Of a stretch of 10,881 nucleotides of DNA, positions 4,860-10,881 are shown one piece after another. Under the pieces are notes generated by a model that worked only from the letters and a program-made list of their open reading frames with translations, was not told the DNA's origin and did not search any database. Source of the DNA: 1XD8-76 sp051880335 (lineage in GTDB: Bacteria; Bacillota; Clostridia; Lachnospirales; Lachnospiraceae); NCBI GenBank assembly GCA_051880335.1, contig JBJENT010000173.1:1-10881 (forward strand), written 5' to 3'. Made by a program: the position numbers and the translations under genes. Numbering within the stretch: the first letter of the stretch is position 1; each line of letters starts with the position of its first letter.

Positions 4860-6473
4860 ATGGAAGAAAGAACCGGCAAAAAGATTTTTAATGGCATTGC
4901 TATTGGAAAAATCAAATTTCTAGAAAAAACCGAAAATCAGGTAATCCGTACAAAAGTGTCCGATACCTCTGCGGAAATAGAACGTTATGAAGCTGCCAAA
5001 ATAGCTGCTATTTCCCAGTTGGAAGATTTGTACGAAAAAGCTCTTGCAGAAGTTGGGGAAGCAAATGCGGAAATCTTTAACGTACACGCAATGATGCTGG
5101 AGGATGATGATTATAACGAATCTATCCATAATATCATTACTACCCAGGAAACAAACGCAGAGTATGCTGCTGCAGTTACCGGTGATAACTTCGCAGAAAT
5201 GTTTGCCAATATGGACGATGACTATTTCAAAGCACGTTCTGCAGATGTAAAAGATATCACAGAACGGGTTATTACAGTTTTGTGCGGTGGCAGCGATAAC
5301 AATGATATCGGTGATGAACCGGTCATCGTTGTTGCGGAAGACCTTGCCCCAAGTGAAACAGTCCAGATGGACAAAACAAAGCTGCTGGCCTTTGTCACAA
5401 GGCTGGGTTCTGCCAATTCCCATACTGCGATTCTTGCCAGAACCATGGGCATTCCGGCTCTGGTTAATGTAGAAATCAGCAAAGACTGGAATGGTAAAAT
5501 CGGTATTGTAGATGGATACACAGGGAAATTTCTTGTAGATCCGGATGCAGATCTTTTAGCAGAATACGAAAAGAAAAAGGCTGCTGATGAAGAACAGAAA
5601 AATCTTCTTCTCACTTTAAAAGGAAAAGAAAATGTAACAAAATCCGGGCAGAAAATCAATTTATTTGCCAACATTGGAAATCCCAACGATTTAGGTGCTG
5701 TTCTGACAAACGATGCCGGCGGTATCGGTCTGTTCCGAAGCGAATTCCTTTATCTGGAATCAGAAACATATCCTACCGAAGAAGAACAGTTCCTGGCTTA
5801 TAAAAAAGTAGTGGAAACCATGGGTGGTAAAAAGGTAATTATTCGTACATTGGATATCGGTGCAGATAAGCAGGTGGATTACTTTGATCTGGACAAGGAA
5901 GATAATCCAGCCCTTGGATACCGTGCCATCCGTATCTGCTTAACCAGACCGGAAATCTTCCGGACACAGCTTCGTGCTTTGTACAGAGCAAGTGCTTTCG
6001 GAAATCTGGCAATTATGTATCCTATGATCATTTCTGTAGATGAAGTTCGCAGAATCAAAGAAATATCCAAGTCAGTGCGAGAAGAACTGGCTTCGGAAAA
6101 CATTGCGATCGGCAACGTGGAAGAAGGTATCATGATCGAAACTCCTGCTGCTGCTCTCATGAGTGATGAGCTGGCCAAAGAGGTGGATTTCTTCAGCATC
6201 GGTACCAACGATTTAACCCAGTATACACTGGCAATCGATCGCCAGAATGCAAAACTGGATTCCTTCTACGATGCCCACCATCCTGCTGTGCTTCGTTTCA
6301 TCCAGATGGCAACAGAGAATGCACACAAAGAAGGTATCTGGTGCGGTATCTGTGGTGAGTTAGGTGCAGATACCACCCTGACAGAAACATTCCTGAAAAT
6401 GGGCGTGGATGAATTATCTGTTTCACCAGCCTGCATTCTTCCGGTACGTAAGATCATACGGGAAGCCGAGTAA
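4860..6473 (+). CDS. ptsI: Phosphoenolpyruvate-protein phosphotransferase (PTS enzyme I)
   Basis: A 537-residue enzyme I that autophosphorylates from PEP and passes phosphate to HPr. Domain order is typical: an N-terminal HPr-binding helical region (about 30-140), a phosphohistidine swivel domain with the active His188 in G-S-A-N-S-H-T-A-I-L-A-R, and a C-terminal PEP-binding barrel (about 255-537). Barrel signatures include G-I-G-L-F-R-S-E-F (288-296, Arg293), Arg329 in I-I-R-T-L-D, I-M-I-E-T-P-A-A (424-431, Glu427), G-T-N-D-L-T-Q-Y (448-455) and the proton-donor Cys498 in G-I-C-G-E-L. All expected catalytic residues are present, although the swivel motif departs from the common G-G-x-T-S-H. 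GGAGG lies 5 nt before the ATG, and only 14 bp separate it from ptsH. It serves every PTS in the cell unless other copies exist. Confidence 0.97.
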   Translation: MEERTGKKIFNGIAIGKIKFLEKTENQVIRTKVSDTSAEIERYEAAKIAAISQLEDLYEKALAEVGEANAEIFNVHAMMLEDDDYNESIHNIITTQETNAEYAAAVTGDNFAEMFANMDDDYFKARSADVKDITERVITVLCGGSDNNDIGDEPVIVVAEDLAPSETVQMDKTKLLAFVTRLGSANSHTAILARTMGIPALVNVEISKDWNGKIGIVDGYTGKFLVDPDADLLAEYEKKKAADEEQKNLLLTLKGKENVTKSGQKINLFANIGNPNDLGAVLTNDAGGIGLFRSEFLYLESETYPTEEEQFLAYKKVVETMGGKKVIIRTLDIGADKQVDYFDLDKEDNPALGYRAIRICLTRPEIFRTQLRALYRASAFGNLAIMYPMIISVDEVRRIKEISKSVREELASENIAIGNVEEGIMIETPAAALMSDELAKEVDFFSIGTNDLTQYTLAIDRQNAKLDSFYDAHHPAVLRFIQMATENAHKEGIWCGICGELGADTTLTETFLKMGVDELSVSPACILPVRKIIREAE

Positions 6474-6479
6474 ATTACG

Positions 6480-6545
6480 GTAGCTGAGATACTAGCCATG
6501 CGATAGGAGATTTTTTCTGCTCGCATGGCGAGTACTCCCAGCTAC
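6480..6545 (+). terminator. Long hairpin terminator between convergent genes
   Basis: GTAGCTG (6480-6486) pairs with CAGCTAC (6539-6545), TACT (6490-6493) with AGTA (6531-6534), and GCCATGCGA (6495-6503) with TCGCATGGC (6521-6529). The loop is 6504-6520. On the plus strand AATTTTTTCC follows, giving a rho-independent terminator for ptsHI. The right arm overlaps the stop codon of the convergent receiver gene. No T-run follows on the minus strand, so termination in that direction is less certain. Confidence 0.8.
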
Positions 6546-7291
6546 AATTTTTTCCGCTTTTCAAAAAAGTTATCTATTTCCGCCACAATCTTTTCCGGCT
6601 CCATATTTTTCAGCAAATACCCTTCCGGACGAAGTCCCATAACTTTTATTATACTGTCCCTGTCATTTTTGCTTGTCAGGAAAATAACCGGAATATCGCT
6701 GAATTCTGATTCCGTTCTGATCATTTCGAGAACCTGTCTTCCATCCACTACAGGCATTTCATAATCAAGCAGTACCAGATCCGGTCTGTTGATCGCCAGA
6801 TATTTGATGGCCATTGCACCCGAATTAGCCAGTATAACCTGATACTTATCCTCCAGCCATCCTTTGACATTACGAAGCATAGTCCCGGAATCGTCTACCA
6901 CCAGTATTTTCTTTTTCACATGTCTTCCATAGTTCTTAATAAACTCATCTATTTTCGATGCAACGAATTTTACATCAATGGGGCGTTTGAAAACTTCTTT
7001 AATAACATTGCTTTGAATAACTTCCTTTAATTCTTCACTGTTATTTCCCATGTAAAACAGTGGAATGTCTTCCTCTATCACCATATCACGAAGAAAAATA
7101 AGGTCCTTTGTTTTATCTTTCATATCTCCTTCAATATATAAAACAACCGCCTCATATTCCTCTTTACACTTTGAAAGCTGATTGATTTCAAGCTCCATCG
7201 AATCCACATCATATCCGACAGTCTTAAGCTGTTCTGACATGGATATTACAAAAAAGCTATTCTTTTCTGCCACCATCAAAATCTTCTGCAT
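6542..7291 (-). CDS. Dual-receiver response regulator (pseudo-receiver + receiver)
   Basis: From the chosen start it has 249 residues and two CheY-like domains without an output domain. Numbering here is from the longer start at 7306. Residues 7-125 form a degenerate receiver: the acidic pair is replaced by Ala13-Glu14 and the phospho-acceptor strand reads V-L-Y-I-E-G with no Asp, although the Lys107-x-Pro pair remains. Residues 132-254 form an intact receiver with Asp138, Asp139, phospho-acceptor Asp181 in L-L-D-Y-E-M-P, Thr211 and Lys233. The upstream ATG at 7306 overlaps the previous stop (TAATG) but has a poorly placed ribosome site. The ATG at 7291 has AAGGA with a 7-nt gap and starts right at beta-strand 1, so it is preferred. 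Its role is probably as a phosphate acceptor in the relay of the upstream genes. Confidence 0.85.
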   Translation of the reverse strand: MQKILMVAEKNSFFVISMSEQLKTVGYDVDSMELEINQLSKCKEEYEAVVLYIEGDMKDKTKDLIFLRDMVIEEDIPLFYMGNNSEELKEVIQSNVIKEVFKRPIDVKFVASKIDEFIKNYGRHVKKKILVVDDSGTMLRNVKGWLEDKYQVILANSGAMAIKYLAINRPDLVLLDYEMPVVDGRQVLEMIRTESEFSDIPVIFLTSKNDRDSIIKVMGLRPEGYLLKNMEPEKIVAEIDNFFEKRKKL

Positions 7292-7305
7292 ATATTTATC
7301 CTTCA

Positions 7306-8403
7306 TTATCCCCGGATCATTTCTATCATCTTCTGTGTAAGATCCAGAATTTCTTCCATTGCTACATCCGTTACTGCAACACTGAGCTGTTCATACAAAG
7401 GCAATATCTGTTCAGATAGCTTAAATGTTTCCAGCTCCTTCATCAATCCATCTGCTTTATCCAGATCAAATCCATCAATCGCATCATGAAGCTCAGAAAG
7501 TACATGAATGATTATTTCATCAGATACCTGCTTCTTTTCCAGATTATCGTGTTTCGCATAAGGCTCCAACACCGTCTTATAACTCTGAAACAGTTTCATG
7601 GTCTCCGGATGTTTTTCCTGAATGAAATCCACATCTCCTGCATCTCCGGCTTTTTCGAGACTGGCAAACAGTTTCGATAGTTCTATTGCTCCGATCATTC
7701 TGGATGTATTCTTAAGAGCATGTACCTCAATCGTATAGTCTTTCAAAAGGCCATCCGCCAGACATTCCTCCAGCTTTTTGTTCTTCGTATCGATCAGCTT
7801 ATAATAATCCCCAAGAACTCTCTTGTATATTTCTACAGTGCCACAATATTTTATTCCTTTTTCTACCGAAAGGCCTTCTATTTGCGGAATCGCATCACCA
7901 CTATCTGTTTCATGATTCTCAGTATCGCGGCTCTTCGTCTCGCAGCTCTCCGTCTCCTGATTCAAGCCGGTTCTCGCCGGATCTGCATATTGATCTAAAA
8001 TCTTTTCTTTGGGAAGCCATTTCAAAAAGCACTTCTGTAACTCATTTGGTGTTACAGGTTTTTGTATATAATCATTCATACCGCTTGCCTGCAGTATCTC
8101 ATTGATATCAGATTCCGTCTTGGCTGACAGTGCAATAATCGGTAGGTTTTTATAGTAGTCGCCTTCCAGATTTCGAATCCGTTTGGTTGCTTCTACTCCA
8201 TCCATTACAGGCATCATAACATCCATAAGAATCAGATCATAGCTTTTGTTTTGTATCATGGAAACAGCCTGTTTTCCGTCAAAAGCAAGATCCCCGTTTA
8301 TTCCATACGCCTTTACAAAACGCAGTGCAACCTTGGCATTGATTTCATTATCATCCACTATTAATATCTGAACATCGGGTGCCCTGAAAGAATTAACATC
8401 CAT
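7306..8403 (-). CDS. Receiver-HPt protein (phosphorelay intermediate)
   Basis: A 365-residue cytoplasmic protein with two phosphorelay modules and no kinase. Residues 11-131 are a receiver with Asp17, Asp18, phospho-acceptor Asp61 in L-M-D-V-M-M-P-V-M-D-G, Ser93 and Lys115. Residues about 175-285 are a histidine phosphotransfer domain with His228 in V-H-A-L-K-N-T-S-R-M-I-G-A. The linker holds four imperfect pentapeptide repeats (150-169). The C-terminal 75 residues are helical and common after HPt domains in clostridial hybrid sensors. This layout looks like the tail of a hybrid kinase split off as a free protein; a kinase elsewhere must supply phosphate. Stop and start of the next gene overlap or nearly so, and 37 bp separate it from the EAL gene, so one operon is likely. 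The ribosome site (AAAGGGG) is somewhat distant from the ATG. Confidence 0.88.
   Translation of the reverse strand: MDVNSFRAPDVQILIVDDNEINAKVALRFVKAYGINGDLAFDGKQAVSMIQNKSYDLILMDVMMPVMDGVEATKRIRNLEGDYYKNLPIIALSAKTESDINEILQASGMNDYIQKPVTPNELQKCFLKWLPKEKILDQYADPARTGLNQETESCETKSRDTENHETDSGDAIPQIEGLSVEKGIKYCGTVEIYKRVLGDYYKLIDTKNKKLEECLADGLLKDYTIEVHALKNTSRMIGAIELSKLFASLEKAGDAGDVDFIQEKHPETMKLFQSYKTVLEPYAKHDNLEKKQVSDEIIIHVLSELHDAIDGFDLDKADGLMKELETFKLSEQILPLYEQLSVAVTDVAMEEILDLTQKMIEMIRG
7897..7956 (-). repeat. 15-bp minisatellite encoding pentapeptide repeats
   Basis: Residues 150-169 of the receiver-HPt protein read as four units, E-T-E-S-C, E-T-K-S-R, D-T-E-N-H and E-T-D-S-G, consensus (E/D)-T-x-(S/N)-x. 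The DNA is correspondingly a degenerate 15-bp tandem repeat, clearest as two neighbouring copies on the plus strand near 7930-7960. It forms an acidic, flexible linker between the receiver and HPt domains. Confidence 0.6.
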
Positions 8404-8440
8404 TACATGTACTGCCCCTTTATCCTATTTTCTATCCGGA

Positions 8441-10372
8441 CTAAATATTATTCTTCATCAGGAATTCTAAATATTCCTTCTCCGGAAGTGGTTTTGAAAA
8501 ATAATATCCCTGATAATAATCGCAACCCATTCCACGTAGTATCACTTCCATCTCTTCCGTCTCTACCCCTTCTACAAGGCATCCTTTTTTCAGGTCTTTG
8601 ATCATATGAATAATATTCTTAAGAATCAACATTGCATCCTGATTTTTAGTTGCCTGCCATAGAATGGACTTGTCCACCTTAACCACCGAGAAAGGAAGTT
8701 CAATCAGATAAGTTGCTGTTGAAAATCCGGTTCCGTAGTCATCCAGATAGAATTCCGAACCGATTGCATTCATCTGCTGCATCATGCTATGTACAATTGC
8801 CTGGTTCGGAGCAGAAATAGACTCTGTAATCTCATACTTGATACAATCACTTGGTATTTCATACTCATACATCATCTGTTTCAGATGTTCTGCGAATCCG
8901 GACTGTACGCACTGTACCATAGACAGATTTACGTCGATACTTTTTAGTCCATATTTCTTTGGTTTATTTTCACTCCAGAAGCGGAATACTTTTTTGAGAA
9001 TGATATCACCGATTTCCATGATGAGGCCATACTGCTCTGCCAAAGGAATAAATTCATCCGGTGAAATAAAACCCATTTCCTCATCATACAATCGAACCAA
9101 CGCTTCTGCAGACAAAAATCTTCCTGTCTTCTCTTCGTAAATCGGCTGATAGAAAACCTCAAAGGAATCATTCTTTATGGCATTCCGGATAATATACAGC
9201 ACTTCATTCTCTCTTTGTCTGGATGCCAGTGCTTCTTTTGTTGCTGTAACAATCCTTCCTTCACCGGTCTGTACTTTTTTCTTATAATAGTAATTGATGG
9301 CATACAATATCTCATCTGTATTTTTTACGAATTCCGGATAATGAAGAACAACAAAATATAATTTCAGTGCTATACTGATATTCTCAAAATGTACAACCTT
9401 CTCAAAGCTCTTTCTAAGATCATCAACTGTTTTCTCTACATTAGAGTGCTTATTTACAATCACTGCAAATCTGTAGTTATCTATATAGTACACATCTCTT
9501 TGACGATAGTCCTTATGTAGCCTACGGATAATCTGTTTGATCAACTGATTAACATTGTCATACCCCAAATATTTCAGTATGTATTCACCATCTGCAAAAG
9601 AAAACGTAATCACTGTAAAGTCTTCTTTGTTCTCAATCTTACCATCCATGGTACTCATAAATGCCCGCATGTTATAGCAGTAGGTATTTTCGAACATGTA
9701 ATCCAACGGATTCTCCAAGGACAAATAGACCATCAGGATTACAACAGACGAGACAAATAGGATAATAAGCAACCTTGGATAAAAAAATTGCACCAGGATT
9801 GCTGCTGTCACCAGCACATTATACGATACAATCGTTATTCTCTGGAAAACATTCAAAGACTTTTTGTTGACAAGGAATTTTCCCAGTCCAAAGACCAAAA
9901 ATATAATGGATATCAAATATAAAATGATTTTAAGGGGTCCTGCCGAATAAACCAGATTCTCATCAAAATAGAAAATCCAATGAGTAAACGGAGTGGTAAA
10001 AAGCAGCAATGACACTATCACCATAATAAATATTCCGATATTCTTTTCCCACTTTTTCAGTTTGCTATCCTTTAAAATGCTGGCAACATAAAAATAGTAA
10101 CATACGTTTGACATACATAAGCTCAAAAGAAAAACTATATTAATTATATAGTTTAAAACAAGGGGAACTTCTTCCGGATAAGAAATGGTAAAACAGCTTA
10201 TCACATCAGAAATACCTGCGATCAAAATTAAAATTACCATCGACAAAAAAATCCCACTATTCCTAGTCGGATAATTTTTGCGGATGGCAAAAATAAACAA
10301 TATAGCCAACGTCAAGATTATGGATGCAATATCGAAATGATATATATATATCATATTGGTTTCCCCCACCAT
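8441..10372 (-). CDS. Membrane protein with degenerate GGDEF and intact EAL (c-di-GMP phosphodiesterase)
   Basis: A 643-residue inner-membrane signalling protein. Seven hydrophobic helices lie near residues 14-31, 41-62, 72-100, 111-130, 146-168, 178-197 and 199-218. A GGDEF-like domain (about 225-385) follows, in which the signature position reads I-D-N-Y-R-F (297-302), so cyclase activity is unlikely. The EAL domain (about 390-640) keeps the expected catalytic residues: Glu423 in A-E-A-L-V-R, Asn482, Glu514 in Y-E-I-T-E-S, Asp544-Asp545, Lys565, Glu601 and Gln621. It should hydrolyse c-di-GMP in response to a membrane or extracellular cue. It is first in the signalling operon. The start is ambiguous: the ATG at 10372 has AGAGG, but the predicted transcription start falls on that site, whereas the ATG at 10354 has GGGGG 8 nt upstream. 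Either would leave the helices intact. Confidence 0.92.
   Translation of the reverse strand: MVGETNMIYIYHFDIASIILTLAILFIFAIRKNYPTRNSGIFLSMVILILIAGISDVISCFTISYPEEVPLVLNYIINIVFLLSLCMSNVCYYFYVASILKDSKLKKWEKNIGIFIMVIVSLLLFTTPFTHWIFYFDENLVYSAGPLKIILYLISIIFLVFGLGKFLVNKKSLNVFQRITIVSYNVLVTAAILVQFFYPRLLIILFVSSVVILMVYLSLENPLDYMFENTYCYNMRAFMSTMDGKIENKEDFTVITFSFADGEYILKYLGYDNVNQLIKQIIRRLHKDYRQRDVYYIDNYRFAVIVNKHSNVEKTVDDLRKSFEKVVHFENISIALKLYFVVLHYPEFVKNTDEILYAINYYYKKKVQTGEGRIVTATKEALASRQRENEVLYIIRNAIKNDSFEVFYQPIYEEKTGRFLSAEALVRLYDEEMGFISPDEFIPLAEQYGLIMEIGDIILKKVFRFWSENKPKKYGLKSIDVNLSMVQCVQSGFAEHLKQMMYEYEIPSDCIKYEITESISAPNQAIVHSMMQQMNAIGSEFYLDDYGTGFSTATYLIELPFSVVKVDKSILWQATKNQDAMLILKNIIHMIKDLKKGCLVEGVETEEMEVILRGMGCDYYQGYYFSKPLPEKEYLEFLMKNNI
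10337..10354. repeat. 18-bp perfect palindrome at an in-frame ATG of the EAL gene
   Basis: ATGATATATATATATCAT reads identically on both strands. On the minus strand it begins with the seventh codon of the EAL gene, which is itself a candidate start. It could form an A/U hairpin sequestering that start, or be a simple TA-repeat coincidence. Confidence 0.5.
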
Positions 10373-10392
10373 TATATATATTGCCTCTATCT

Positions 10393-10467
10393 ATTATACA
10401 ATTCTTTATGTATATTTCTCAATACAAATTTACATAATCTACCTTTTTTTGTATATTATATACATAA
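10393..10467 (-). promoter_or_regulatory. EAL-gene promoter with flanking TACATAA repeats
   Basis: On the minus strand TTGAGA (10417-10422) and a perfect TATAAT (10393-10398) are 18 bp apart, with a predicted start near 10386. TACATAA occurs on the plus strand at 10431-10437 and 10461-10467 (30 bp apart), and TTATGTA at 10406-10412 makes an inverted pair with the first, around the -35. TGTATAT-T-ATATACA (10450-10464) is a near-perfect palindrome just upstream. These are candidate regulator sites, unassigned. Confidence 0.5.
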
Positions 10468-10523
10468 TTTAACGGCATTCATTCTACAAAATGTGATGCT
10501 ATACCTTTAGAATCCGTAGGATT

Positions 10524-10881
10524 TTAATCCATAAGATTTTCGATGGATTTCAGAATGGTAAAACCACTTGCCTTCAGTCTGTTTTCTACCACATCTGCAT
10601 CTTCTGCCCGGAAAACCAGAACCGGCTTCATCAGTTTTTTGCTCACAAAAGAATATACACAGTCAATATTTACATTAGCATCCCGTAACGTCTTTAAAAT
10701 CTTATTCAGATAACCAATCTCATTTTCCATAGCAACTGCAATAACGCTACGCACCAAAAGAGAATACCCCTGCTCTTCCAGTGCCTGTGAAAGTTCATCC
10801 GGCTTATCCACGATCAGCTGAAGCACCCCAAAATCAGCCGCATCATAGGTCGAAATACTGAGACAGTTTACTCCCACTTCC
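10524..10881 (-). CDS. Tandem ACT-domain protein (N-terminus cut by window edge)
   Basis: About 119 residues are visible of a protein whose family is usually about 140. It has two ACT-type ligand-binding domains. The first is partly missing and ends around the D-F-G-V-L-Q-L-I-V strand; the second follows V-I-A-V-A-M-E-N-E-I-G-Y-L-N-K-I-L. The ending F-V-S-K-K...V-L-V-F-R-A-E-D is typical of stand-alone tandem ACT proteins that bind amino acids or related acids. The frame is open to the right edge: a GTG at 10877 is preceded by GAA in frame and lacks a visible ribosome site, so the true start is beyond the window. Such genes are often next to phenylacetate-CoA ligase genes in clostridia, but that neighbour cannot be seen. 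A weak hairpin (AATCC-TAC-GGATT) follows the stop. Confidence 0.85.
   Translation of the reverse strand, partial: EVGVNCLSISTYDAADFGVLQLIVDKPDELSQALEEQGYSLLVRSVIAVAMENEIGYLNKILKTLRDANVNIDCVYSFVSKKLMKPVLVFRAEDADVVENRLKASGFTILKSIENLMD

Noticed and set aside
4920..5686. Long minus-strand frames opposite ptsI
   Set aside because: They are antisense shadows of ptsI, with biased, cysteine- and phenylalanine-rich content and no ribosome sites.
10507..10523. Terminator after the ACT gene (AATCC-TAC-GGATT)
   Set aside because: Only five pairs with a three-base loop and no T-run on the minus strand; too weak to call.

Overview
The window reads like a low-GC Firmicute of the Lachnospiraceae/Clostridia type. 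The reasons are A/T-rich intergenic DNA, strong AGGAGG-type ribosome binding sites, an HPr and enzyme I close to clostridial forms, and signalling proteins (REC-HPt, 7TM-EAL) in the style common in that family. This placement is by recognition only; no search was run.

Left part (1-4455): a divergent L-ascorbate (vitamin C) / ascorbate-like catabolic locus. On the minus strand ulaG (L-ascorbate-6-phosphate lactonase) is followed by a UlaC-type PTS EIIA; the membrane PTS subunits would be expected just beyond the left edge. On the plus strand are ulaE (L-xylulose/L-ribulose-5-phosphate 3-epimerase) and a cytoplasmic FG-GAP-like beta-propeller protein of unknown role. About 750 bp of very A/T-rich DNA separates the two arms. 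It holds two facing sigma-70-type promoters and at least twelve copies of the pentamer TGTTC/GAACA. Some are phased 22 bp apart over the ulaG start site, some are tandem at 12 bp, and two sit in a perfect 12-bp inverted repeat. This looks like an operator array for a DeoR/GlpR-type repressor that is not encoded in the window.

Middle (4456-6545): ptsH (HPr) and ptsI (enzyme I), the general phosphotransferase proteins that would feed phosphate to the EIIA on the other strand. HPr has the catalytic His15 but Lys at position 46, where Firmicute HPr normally carries the regulatory Ser. A long hairpin with a T-run closes this block and separates it from a convergent block.

Right part (6542-10372, minus strand): a signalling operon. 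In transcription order it encodes a seven-helix membrane protein with a degenerate GGDEF and an intact EAL (c-di-GMP phosphodiesterase) domain, a receiver-HPt protein, and a protein with a pseudo-receiver followed by an intact receiver. No histidine kinase is in view, so the phosphate source is unknown. A separate gene, cut by the right edge, encodes a tandem ACT-domain protein.

In overview, HPr and EI phosphorylate the PTS EIIA, the ascorbate transporter (outside the window) delivers ascorbate-6-phosphate, UlaG opens the lactone, and UlaE acts later in conversion to xylulose-5-phosphate. The signalling genes show no direct link to this pathway beyond adjacency. No tRNA, rRNA, insertion sequence or CRISPR array was seen.
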